6,539 nucleotides of DNA from Propionibacteriaceae bacterium (lineage in GTDB: Bacteria > Actinomycetota > Actinomycetes > Propionibacteriales > Propionibacteriaceae): positions 1-6,539 of the forward strand of contig JAGQUI010000155.1 in the NCBI GenBank assembly GCA_020438595.1, written 5' to 3'. Shown here one piece after another: positions 1 through 5,069 of the stretch; position 1 is the first letter of the stretch, and every line of letters begins with the position of its first letter. Position numbers and translations under genes: made by a program. The notes under the pieces are model-generated. The model did not search any database and was not told the origin of the DNA. It saw nothing but the letters and a program-made list of their open reading frames with translations.

Positions 1-121
1 CCTCGTGGATCAGGCCGAGCAGCAGGTGCTCGGTGCCGATGTAGTTGTGGTTGAGCATGCGCGCCTCGTCCTGGGCGAGCACGATCACTCGCCTGGCGCG
101 GTCGGTGAACCGATCGAACAT
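1..121 (-). CDS. clpC: ClpC-type AAA+ unfoldase, N-terminal fragment (partial)
   Basis: Only the first 40 codons are inside the window; the gene runs off the left edge. The translation begins [20 protein letters not shown] and continues through [21 protein letters not shown], the hallmark first repeat of the Clp N-domain in ClpC proteins. ClpC is a hexameric Hsp100 ATPase that unfolds adaptor-delivered or tagged substrates and feeds them to ClpP in the cytoplasm; in actinobacteria it is usually essential. The ATG is supported by an AAGGAG ribosome binding site (complement of 130-135) 8 nt upstream and by exact family alignment. It lies downstream of lsr2 on the same strand, as lsr2-clpC1 does in Mycobacterium, but a 220-nt gap with a strong hairpin and its own promoter candidate suggests separate transcription. 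The family assignment is firm; the walker motifs lie outside the window. Confidence 0.95.
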   Translation of the reverse strand, partial: MFDRFTDRARRVIVLAQDEARMLNHNYIGTEHLLLGLIHE

Positions 122-201
122 GCGGGGAACTCCTTCATCCAGCGGCTGCGGCGCACAAGTGAATCGTCCGATCCCCTCCTGCTCGCGTCTTCAGCTTAGT
201 C

Positions 202-227
202 AACGCGGACGGGCCGGCATTGCTTCC
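202..227 (-). promoter_or_regulatory. Candidate SigR/SigH-type promoter of clpC
   Basis: On the minus strand GGAAG (227-223) is followed after exactly 18 nt by GTT (204-202). The actinobacterial thiol-stress sigma factors SigR/SigH recognise GGAAT-N18/19-GTT, so this is one mismatch from consensus with ideal spacing. The implied start near 195 would leave a 5' leader of about 70 nt before the clpC ribosome binding site. clpC and other Clp genes belong to SigR/SigH regulons in several actinobacteria, which makes the match plausible, but a motif this short also occurs by chance. An overlapping TAAGCT (198-193) could be a housekeeping -10, though it has no convincing -35. Confidence 0.35.
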
Positions 228-234
228 GGCTGTT

Positions 235-292
235 CGCCCCCGGCTCAATCCGGGGTGACTCGCCGGCACCGGACGCAGCACGCCCCCGGCTC
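235..292. repeat. 12-nt direct repeat in the lsr2-clpC gap
   Basis: CGCCCCCGGCTC occurs at 235-246 and again at 281-292, 46 nt apart. The right copy is the 5' arm of the large lsr2 hairpin. The left copy forms a smaller hairpin of its own: CCCCGG at 238-243 pairs with CCGGGG at 250-255 around a 6-nt loop. The two may be remnants of a duplicated terminator. The function of the left copy is unknown. Confidence 0.4.
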
Positions 293-328
293 GATGGCGA
301 GCCGGGGGCGGAAGGCGGGTGTGCTGCG
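274..328 (-). terminator. Two-tier hairpin downstream of lsr2, probable terminator
   Basis: The inner stem is a perfect 13-bp inverted repeat: CGCCCCCGGCTCG (281-293), a 4-nt loop, CGAGCCGGGGGCG (298-310). An outer 7-bp stem, CGCAGCA (274-280) with TGCTGCG (322-328), encloses it with an 11-nt one-sided bulge. It lies 14 nt beyond the lsr2 stop on the minus strand, where a terminator is expected. No T-tract follows on either strand, so it would be a U-less terminator or an mRNA-stabilising 3' structure; such U-poor terminators are common in high-GC actinobacteria. Confidence 0.6.
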
Positions 329-341
329 ACGTCCCTGGAGA

Positions 342-668
342 TCAGCTGTGCGCGCGCTCGTAGGCCTCGCGGACCTCGGCGGAGACCCGGCCGCGGGCAG
401 AGACCTGCATACCCTGGGCGGCGGCCCAGGCGCGGATGTCGGTGGCGGCGGTACCGGAGGACTTGCGGCGGCCCGTCCCGGAACGGCGGCTGGAACGGTC
501 GCGCTCGCCGGCGGCGATGTAGGGCGCGAAAGCGTCCCGCAGCTTCTTGGCGTTCGCGGTAGAGAGATCGATCGAGTAGTTGATTCCGTCCAGGGCGAAG
601 GCGATGGTCTCGTCGGCTTCGCTGCCGTCGATGTCATCGGTATGGATGACCTGCACTCGCTTGGCCAT
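342..668 (-). CDS. lsr2: Lsr2 nucleoid-associated protein / xenogeneic silencer
   Basis: This 108-residue basic protein matches the Lsr2 family throughout (the mycobacterial protein is 112 aa). Residues 1-55 form the dimerisation domain, from MAKRVQVIHTDDIDG through DETIAFALDGINYSIDLS. Residues 57-72 are a basic Ser/Gly/Arg linker. Residues 75-108 are the DNA-binding domain with the RGR minor-groove clamp at 92-94 (SARGRVSAEV). Lsr2 bridges AT-rich DNA and represses horizontally acquired genes. The start is fixed by the family N-terminus and by GAAAGGA (complement of 674-680) 5 nt upstream of ATG; an in-frame extension as far as 860 is not part of the protein. It appears monocistronic, with its own promoter candidate and a downstream hairpin. 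In mycobacteria lysS lies just upstream; here it does not. Confidence 0.96.
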   Translation of the reverse strand: MAKRVQVIHTDDIDGSEADETIAFALDGINYSIDLSTANAKKLRDAFAPYIAAGERDRSSRRSGTGRRKSSGTAATDIRAWAAAQGMQVSARGRVSAEVREAYERAHS

Positions 669-729
669 GTTGGTCCTTTCTTGAAGTCGTCGCAGCGCGA
701 CTGGTATTGGCTCCCCCAATGTTCCCGCA

Positions 730-757
730 AGCATATACCCGGGCACGGTTTGGGCAA
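730..757 (-). promoter_or_regulatory. Candidate housekeeping promoter of lsr2
   Basis: On the minus strand TTGCCC (757-752) is separated by 16 nt from TATGCT (735-730). The -10 fits the actinobacterial TANNNT pattern and the -35 matches four of six TTGACA positions. Transcription would start near 723, leaving about 55 nt of leader before the GAAAGGA ribosome binding site. It sits in the AT-richest patch of the gap, which adds weak support. The inference rests on sequence alone. Confidence 0.4.
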
Positions 758-761
758 ACCG
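746..761. promoter_or_regulatory. Palindrome overlapping the lsr2 -35 region, possible operator
   Basis: CGGTTTG (746-752) and CAAACCG (755-761) form a perfect 7-bp inverted repeat with a 2-bp centre. The 16-bp dyad covers the proposed -35 hexamer, a typical place for a dimeric repressor. It is too compact for a transcript hairpin, having a 2-nt loop, so protein binding is the likelier role. No specific regulator is recognised. Confidence 0.35.
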
Positions 762-835
762 GACGGGGCACTTGCGAGGGTTTATCGAAGAACCAATACC
801 GACCAACACTTGACCGGGCGCGGAACCGGCGGTGT

Positions 836-856
836 TCGCCGGGCGTGACCCGGCGA
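836..856 (-). terminator. Possible terminator hairpin after the fol/membrane-protein operon
   Basis: TCGCCGGG (836-843) and CCCGGCGA (849-856) form a perfect 8-bp stem with a 5-nt loop. It lies about 90 nt past the stop codon of the coiled-coil membrane-protein gene and upstream of the lsr2 promoter candidate, between two minus-strand transcription units. There is no T-tract. The assignment as terminator is from position and stem strength only. Confidence 0.35.
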
Positions 857-947
857 CCAAACCTATTCAGCGGACCGTGAAACGACCGGTTCGCCGGGTG
901 CGTGCATAGGCACTATTACACCCGGCAGAACCGGACGAATCGACGAC

Positions 948-1532
948 TCAGGCGTGCTGTCGCTGCTCAGCCTGATGCAGGGGCGGGTTGGCCAGCGCCT
1001 GCAGTTCGACCACGGTCGGGGCGCCCTCGCCGTCCCAGAGGTCCACGGCACCGCCACGTCCGGAAACCCGACGTGGCAAGGCCAGCACTTCTGCTTCGGC
1101 GGTGGTCTGCTGCTCGGCGAGCTGCAGCTCGAGGGCTGCCTTGTCGCCTCGCAACTGGGCGGAATGGATGGCGAGCCGGGCTGCCTCGGCCCGGGTCTGG
1201 TTCAGCTTGCTGCGCAGTTCACCATTGCGGCTTTGCAGCACCTGAAGGAGCCGGACGTGCTGAAGACGCTCGGCATGCAGGTTTTCCCCCATCCGCCGGG
1301 AATCGGCAGACTGCTGGGCCATCATCGTGGTTCGAGTCACCCGAACTTCGCGCCAGGCGAAGACGCAGGCAACGACGCCGCCGACAACCGCGACCACCAC
1401 TGCGGCGCGGGTCATCCAGACCCCACCAAAAGCGATGGCAACAGCGACGACGGCCGACCCGAGCAACGAGAGCCACGCGTAACGGCGCAGCGGGGAAGGA
1501 TTCGCTTTTCTCGGCGTGACGGCGGTATTCAC
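948..1532 (-). CDS. Two-helix membrane protein with cytoplasmic coiled coil (DUF6779-like), function unknown
   Basis: With the GTG at 1532 the product is 194 aa. A short basic N-terminus (RKANPSPLRRYAW) leads into two hydrophobic segments at about 19-39 and 43-59. A positively charged stretch and a long Arg/Gln/Glu/Ala-rich helix at about 70-150, probably coiled coil, follow. The C-terminus carries DLWDGEGAPTVVELQ at 164-178. By position and architecture it corresponds to the gene after DUF3180 in mycobacterial fol operons (Rv3604c); the DUF6779 name is inferred and was not checked by search. Positive-inside charges suggest both termini are cytoplasmic. The GTG lies 10 nt after the upstream stop, with only a weak GGA-like site, so translation probably depends on coupling. 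Longer in-frame starts would overlap the DUF3180 gene. No enzymatic motif is visible. Confidence 0.72.
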   Translation of the reverse strand: MNTAVTPRKANPSPLRRYAWLSLLGSAVVAVAIAFGGVWMTRAAVVVAVVGGVVACVFAWREVRVTRTTMMAQQSADSRRMGENLHAERLQHVRLLQVLQSRNGELRSKLNQTRAEAARLAIHSAQLRGDKAALELQLAEQQTTAEAEVLALPRRVSGRGGAVDLWDGEGAPTVVELQALANPPLHQAEQRQHA

Positions 1533-1542
1533 GGTCCGGAGT

Positions 1543-2064
1543 CTAGTCAGCAGTGTCCGGACTTCCCGGAATGACGGGCGGCGTGGCGTCCTCCTTCGGG
1601 GGACCGGGAATCCGGCAGGCGCGCTCCAGGAATGCCCCGGCGGCGGCCAGTGCCGCACTGGCGACGATCGCGACCACCGGACCGAGCAGCAGTTCCCGGG
1701 GAAGGTTCAGCTCCAGGCGCCTCGCCAGGTAGGCGGCCACCGCGGCGTAGCCGCCGGCCAGCACCGTCCCGCCGAGCAGGCAGGCCTTGCCGAGCGCCAC
1801 CAGCGCCACCGCGCGCCGGGTGGGCACGGGGAGCCGGCGCACCTGGACGGTGCGATGGGTGATCCACGCCTCGACGCCGACGATGGCGGCCAGGACGGCG
1901 ACCACGGCGGTCACGGCCAGCGGCACCTGGGGCACGTCGCCGGCGAACCGGTCCAGGGCCGAGAAGATCGACCAGCCCAGCCCGGCGCCGACCACGAAGG
2001 CGACCCCGATCGACTGCCAGCTCGTCGGCTGGACTGTGCCCGGCTGGTGCGGGGGTTCGGTCAT
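1543..2064 (-). CDS. DUF3180 family four-helix membrane protein
   Basis: The product is 173 aa with four hydrophobic segments at roughly 16-36, 46-66, 87-113 and 126-146. Features I associate with the actinobacterial DUF3180 family are visible: ALGKACLLGGTVLAGGY in the third helix and the ERACRIP motif at 147-153 after the fourth. The C-terminal tail is short and Pro-rich. The family follows folK almost universally in actinobacterial folate operons, but its function is unknown; a membrane role near pterin metabolism or the cell envelope would be speculation. The chosen ATG overlaps the folK stop as TGATG, typical of re-initiation. A GTG one codon upstream (2067) is an alternative that barely changes the product. 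Family membership is confident from position and topology; function is open. Confidence 0.85.
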   Translation of the reverse strand: MTEPPHQPGTVQPTSWQSIGVAFVVGAGLGWSIFSALDRFAGDVPQVPLAVTAVVAVLAAIVGVEAWITHRTVQVRRLPVPTRRAVALVALGKACLLGGTVLAGGYAAVAAYLARRLELNLPRELLLGPVVAIVASAALAAAGAFLERACRIPGPPKEDATPPVIPGSPDTAD

Positions 2065-2606
2065 CACTCGATCCGGAGGTCGGCGCGCTTGCGGACCCCG
2101 GAGGCGTCCAGGCCGCCCAGCAGGTCGGCGATGCGGCCGTGGCCGACCAGTTCGGCGTCCGGTTCGACCTCGTGCCAGGGCAGCAGCACGAAGGCCCGCT
2201 CGTGGGCCCGCGGGTGGGGCAGGGTGAGGTGTTCGCCGTTCAGCACCCGGTCGCCAACCGCGATCAGGTCGACGTCCACGGTGCGGGGCCCCTGCGGCAC
2301 CAGGCGGACGCGGTTGAACGCGTCCTCGATGGCAAGGGCGCGCTCCAGCATCACCATGGACGCGACCGTCGACTCGGTCACCACCACGATGTTCAGGAAG
2401 TCGGGCTGCTCGACGACCCCGACCGGGGTGGTCTCGTAGACCGACGAGATGCCGGTGATGTTGAGGCCCGGGGTCGCGCGCAGTGCGTTGGTGGCGCCCT
2501 GCAGGTACTCGAACCGGTCGCCGAGGTTGGAGCCGAGCGAGAAGACGGCCACGCGCAGGGGCGCCATGCCCGACAGGGTGTCGAAGTCGAAGTAGTCGCC
2601 GGTCAT
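2064..2606 (-). CDS. folK: 2-amino-4-hydroxy-6-hydroxymethyldihydropteridine pyrophosphokinase (HPPK)
   Basis: FolK transfers pyrophosphate from ATP to 6-hydroxymethyl-7,8-dihydropterin, making the activated substrate for FolP. The 180-aa product shows the HPPK landmarks in order: SLGSNLGD at 23-30, YETTPVG at 57-63, QPDFLN at 67-72, GPRTVDVDLI at 106-115 with the two Mg-binding aspartates D111 and D113, and LPHPRAHERAFVLLP at 129-143. The residue before GPRT is Gln105, where E. coli has Trp89. The ATG overlaps the folB stop by 4 nt (ATGA), supporting this start although it gives about 14 residues before the usual domain start; MAPLRV at residue 14 (2567) is an alternative. The gene is translationally coupled to folB before it and to the DUF3180 gene after it. 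Confidence 0.95.
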   Translation of the reverse strand: MTGDYFDFDTLSGMAPLRVAVFSLGSNLGDRFEYLQGATNALRATPGLNITGISSVYETTPVGVVEQPDFLNIVVVTESTVASMVMLERALAIEDAFNRVRLVPQGPRTVDVDLIAVGDRVLNGEHLTLPHPRAHERAFVLLPWHEVEPDAELVGHGRIADLLGGLDASGVRKRADLRIE

Positions 2607-2992
2607 GTCGGGTTCCTCCTGGTGATGGTCACGGCCACGTCGGCGACGGGCACCGGCAGGGGTGCCTGGGGCTTGTGCACGGTCACCTCGACCTCGGCGA
2701 CCCGGGGGTCGGTGAGGCAGACGGTGCTGATCCGCTCGGCGAGGGTCTCGATCAGGTCGACCGACCCGGCACCGGCGGCCTCGGCCACCCGTCCGGCGAG
2801 GTCGGCGTAGTCGACCGTCGTCGCGAGGTCGTCGAGGTCGGGCCTGGGCCGCAGGCTGCACGTCAGGTCGATCACGAACAGTTGCGGCGTGACCTTCTCC
2901 TCGGCGTAGACGCCGTGGGTGGCGGTCACCTCGATGCCGGCCAGCCGGATCCGGTCGGGCGCGCCCGACGGGGGCGGACTGCCTTGCACCAT
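2603..2992 (-). CDS. folB: Dihydroneopterin aldolase
   Basis: FolB cleaves 7,8-dihydroneopterin to 6-hydroxymethyl-7,8-dihydropterin and glycolaldehyde as a cytoplasmic octamer. The 129-aa product aligns by eye with Staphylococcus aureus FolB: HGVYAEEK at 26-33 (E32 equivalent to Glu22), TVDYADL at 59-65 (Y62 equivalent to Tyr54), LIETLAERIS at 80-89 (E82 equivalent to Glu74) and VHKPQAPLP at 105-113 (catalytic K107 equivalent to Lys100). All four pterin-binding or catalytic positions are therefore present. A short Pro/Ser N-terminal extension precedes the domain. The start is set by an unusually strong Shine-Dalgarno sequence, and folB lies 23 nt after folP, with the 3' end overlapping folK. 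High confidence. Confidence 0.95.
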   Translation of the reverse strand: MVQGSPPPSGAPDRIRLAGIEVTATHGVYAEEKVTPQLFVIDLTCSLRPRPDLDDLATTVDYADLAGRVAEAAGAGSVDLIETLAERISTVCLTDPRVAEVEVTVHKPQAPLPVPVADVAVTITRRNPT

Positions 2993-2996
2993 CGGG

Positions 2997-3005
2997 TCAC
3001 CTCCT
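2997..3005 (-). promoter_or_regulatory. Near-perfect Shine-Dalgarno sequence of folB
   Basis: The minus strand reads AGGAGGTGA, complementary over nine bases to the 3' end of bacterial 16S rRNA. The folB ATG follows 4 nt after it, or 7 nt after the AGGAGG core. It is by far the strongest ribosome binding site in the window and decides the folB start. It contrasts with folP just upstream, which has none. Confidence 0.85.
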
Positions 3006-3015
3006 CTCGCCGACC

Positions 3016-3861
3016 CTATCCTGCAGCCGACGCCGCCGGGGTGGCCAATCGGGCCGCTACCTCGATCGCGTCCCGGTGCGGACGCGCGGTGTGCGAGCGC
3101 ACACCCCACACCCCGGACGCGGCGAGCAGCGCGGTCAGCGCGACGCCGGCGTCCTCACGGTCGCGGACGGGGCGCGGGCCGTCCGCCCCGGCGAGGAGTT
3201 CCCCGAAGAACCGCTTGCGGGAGGCCCCGATCAGCAGCGGACGGCCGAGCGCGGCCAGCGCGTCCAGCCGCTGCAGCAGCGCCCAGTTGTGGGCGGCGGT
3301 CTTGGCGAAGCCGAGGCCGGGGTCGAGGATGATCCGATCGCGGTCGATGCCGGCGGCGACCGCGGCCCCGAGCCGGTCGGAGAGTTCAGCGCAGACGTCG
3401 GCCACCACGTCGGTGTAGGTGGCAAGATCGGTCATCCGGTCGGAGTGCCCGCGCCAGTGCATGGCCACGTAGTCGACGTCGAGACCGGCGATCGTCGCCA
3501 GCATGTCGGGGTCGGCCAGGCCGCCGGACACGTCGTTGACCAGCACGGCGCCCGCCTCCACCGCGGCCGCCGCGACCTCGGCCCTCATGGTGTCCACCGA
3601 GGTCGGCACCCCGGCCCGGGCCAGCTGCCCGATCACCGGAACCACCCGGGCGAGTTCGGTCTGCGGGTCGGCGCGGACGGCGCCCGGCCGGGTCGATTCG
3701 CCGCCGACGTCCACCAGGTCCGCCCCCTCGGCGTGCAGGGCGAGCCCGTGGCGCACCGCGGCGTCCACGGCGAGGAACTCCCCGCCGTCGGAGAAGGAGT
3801 CGGGGGTGACGTTGAGGATGCCCATCACCAGGGTGCGTCCGGGCCGCGGCAGTCGGGTCAC
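3016..3861 (-). CDS. folP: Dihydropteroate synthase
   Basis: FolP condenses 6-hydroxymethyldihydropterin pyrophosphate with p-aminobenzoate to give 7,8-dihydropteroate and is the sulfonamide target. The 281-aa TIM-barrel protein shows the conserved strand-end motifs in order: GILNVTPDSFSDGG 14-27, DVGGESTRPGA 51-61, SVDT 88-91, VNDVSGG 108-114, MHWRG 134-138, ILDPGLGFAK 178-187, GASRKRF 212-218 and VRSH 254-257. The sulfonamide-contact loops SFSDGG and ESTRPG look wild type. The last motif reads RSHTARPHRDAI where RVHDV is more usual, keeping the R255 and H257 positions. A TAG four codons upstream rules out longer forms, so GTG 3861 is the earliest start; ATG 3825 would remove only 12 residues. 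There is no ribosome binding site, and a -10 element sits 6 nt before the GTG, consistent with leaderless translation. Confidence 0.95.
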   Translation of the reverse strand: MTRLPRPGRTLVMGILNVTPDSFSDGGEFLAVDAAVRHGLALHAEGADLVDVGGESTRPGAVRADPQTELARVVPVIGQLARAGVPTSVDTMRAEVAAAAVEAGAVLVNDVSGGLADPDMLATIAGLDVDYVAMHWRGHSDRMTDLATYTDVVADVCAELSDRLGAAVAAGIDRDRIILDPGLGFAKTAAHNWALLQRLDALAALGRPLLIGASRKRFFGELLAGADGPRPVRDREDAGVALTALLAASGVWGVRSHTARPHRDAIEVAARLATPAASAAG

Positions 3862-3867
3862 CGCCGC

Positions 3868-3873
3868 AGCCTA
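3868..3873 (-). promoter_or_regulatory. -10 element placed for leaderless folP transcription
   Basis: The minus strand carries TAGGCT (TANNNT class) followed by six bases and then the folP GTG. A start 7 nt after the -10 would coincide with the first base of the GTG. No credible -35 is seen 16-18 nt upstream and no ribosome binding site exists, both common for actinobacterial leaderless promoters. The hexamer includes the TAG that limits the folP reading frame. This is sequence inference only. Confidence 0.4.
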
Positions 3874-3917
3874 GCCAACCTCGTCCCGCCCGCCCATCGA
3901 CCCACCCCCGCAGCACC

Positions 3918-4000
3918 GAGGGCCACGACTCCTGTCGAGGGCCCTTGCCCGGACGAGGGCCGTCGGCACGTGGGGTGGCCGTCGAGCAGGAATGCAGGCC
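3918..4000. repeat. Left copy of an ~80-bp structured repeat flanking the inserted gene
   Basis: This copy is about 76% identical (about 63 of 83 aligned positions, counted by hand, one gap) to 5016-5097 in the same orientation. A run of 15 bases, GGCCCTTGCCCGGAC at 3940-3954, is identical in both. It folds as two tiers: outer stem GGCCAC (3921-3926) with GTGGCC (3975-3980), and inner stem GGCCCTTG (3940-3947) with CGAGGGCC (3954-3961) around a CCCGGA loop. It lies between the divergent folP and 4110-5069 genes, where a terminator makes no sense, so it looks like a dispersed REP-like element. The rest of this 248-nt divergent gap holds no gene that I can support. Confidence 0.7.
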
Positions 4001-4109
4001 CCGGGTAGGACGGCGGGCCCCGCGCCACCCGCCTGTGGACAGAGCGGCTGACCGACTGGCGGCGGTGGATGACTGACCCGCGGCGCCCCTCGCTGCCGAA
4101 GGTTCGGGC

Positions 4110-5069
4110 ATGACAGTGATCAGCTACCAGGAATGGCTGGAATCAGGACACACGCGCCGAGAGCTCCGGCAAGCACTCTCCGACGGCAGCGTCCGCAAGC
4201 TCAGGCGTAGCGTCCTCACGGATCTGCCGCCGGGGTCGAGAGTCGATGCGGAACACCTCGCCAGGGTGCGGGCCACCGCCCCGTTCCTCGGCGCGCGAAC
4301 CTACTTCAGCCGGTTCTCCGCCGCCGCCGTCCACGGCCTGCCTCTGATGCGCCGACGATTCGACGAGGTCACCGTGGTCCGGACGGGGGGTGGGCACGGC
4401 TCCATTGCGCCAACCATCCATGCCCGGCGGGCGAGTCTTGACGACGCCGACGTGGCAGTCGTCGACGGCCTGCCCGTGACCGGCCTCGCCAGAACCGTGG
4501 CCGACCTGATCCGGGAGTTGCCGTTCGAGGAGGCGGTCATGGTGGCGGACGCGGCGCTGCACCGCGGGCTCGCCCGCGACGACGTGGCCGCCCGAATCAC
4601 CAGTGGTCGCGGCTGCCGGCGCGCCGCGTCCGTGCTCGGATTCGCGGACGATGGCGCGGAGAGCCCCGGCGAGTCATTGAGCAGGGTGCGCATGTGGCAG
4701 GCCGGCATCGTCATGCCGACCCTCCAGCACGTCGTTTGTGATCACAACGGCAACTTCCTGGGTCGCAGCGACTTCTACTGGGAGCACTGCGACACGGCGG
4801 GCGAGTTCGACGGAGCGGTGAAGTACGACGAACTCGCCGGCGGACGCGCGCCCGCGGCGGTGCTCATGGACGAGAAGCGCAGGGAGGCCCGCATCCGGGA
4901 CGTCGTCAGCGACGTGGTTCGCTGGACGTGGCCGGATCTCTGGGACGACACGATGGTCAATCGCGTCGCGGCGATCGTCGGTCTGAGAGACGATCGACGG
5001 CCGGCCTTCCCGATCGACGGCCACTCGTCGCGTCGACGGCCCTTGCCCGGACAGGGGCCCTGGACGTGA
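4110..5069 (+). CDS. AbiEi-like winged-helix protein with PD-(D/E)XK nuclease-like domain, function unknown
   Basis: This 319-aa protein is the only plus-strand gene and sits inside the folate cluster. Residues 1-35 resemble the winged-helix start of AbiEi-type antitoxin-like proteins (GHTRRELRQALSDGSVRKLR). Residues 66-135 carry the associated middle domain, with FSAAAVHGLPL, IHARRASLDDADV and GLPVTGLARTVADL. The C-terminal part resembles DUF559/Vsr-like nucleases: E188 (PGESL), D221 (GRSDFYW), E232 and D234 (GEFDG) and K238, spaced like a PD-(D/E)XK site. Such single-gene proteins are common and often multi-copy in actinobacteria; no partner toxin lies beside it. GAAGG at 4098-4102 supports the ATG. 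No promoter was convincing. The final 17 residues (from D303) are encoded by the right repeat and look non-homologous. The function and any antitoxin role are unproven. Confidence 0.82.
   Translation: MTVISYQEWLESGHTRRELRQALSDGSVRKLRRSVLTDLPPGSRVDAEHLARVRATAPFLGARTYFSRFSAAAVHGLPLMRRRFDEVTVVRTGGGHGSIAPTIHARRASLDDADVAVVDGLPVTGLARTVADLIRELPFEEAVMVADAALHRGLARDDVAARITSGRGCRRAASVLGFADDGAESPGESLSRVRMWQAGIVMPTLQHVVCDHNGNFLGRSDFYWEHCDTAGEFDGAVKYDELAGGRAPAAVLMDEKRREARIRDVVSDVVRWTWPDLWDDTMVNRVAAIVGLRDDRRPAFPIDGHSSRRRPLPGQGPWT

Noticed and set aside
198..203. TTGACT on the minus strand as a housekeeping -35 for clpC
   Set aside because: No TANNNT-like hexamer lies 16-19 nt downstream; the overlapping GGAAG-N18-GTT arrangement fits better.
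669..860. N-terminal extension of Lsr2 up to 860
   Set aside because: Lsr2 proteins begin at MAKRV-like sequence, a good ribosome binding site precedes that ATG, and the extension contains the promoter-like region.
902..1519. Long open frames on the plus strand antisense to the coiled-coil membrane-protein gene
   Set aside because: They are Arg/Pro/Ala-rich low-complexity translations typical of GC-rich antisense frames, with no recognisable domain, and the minus-strand gene has clear membrane and coiled-coil structure.
2603..2606. Possible frameshift between folB and folK
   Set aside because: The 4-nt ATGA overlap is ordinary translational coupling; both proteins are full length with complete motifs.
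2483..3418. A 311-codon plus-strand open frame across folK, folB and folP
   Set aside because: It lies opposite three firmly identified genes and translates to Arg/Gly-rich sequence without family motifs.
3997..4019. GGCCC/GGGCC inverted repeat downstream of the left repeat
   Set aside because: A 5-bp stem with a 13-nt loop is expected by chance in DNA of this composition.
4001..4109. Promoter for the plus-strand AbiEi-like gene
   Set aside because: No -10/-35 pair with acceptable spacing was found; the gene may be weakly expressed or use an unrecognised sigma factor.
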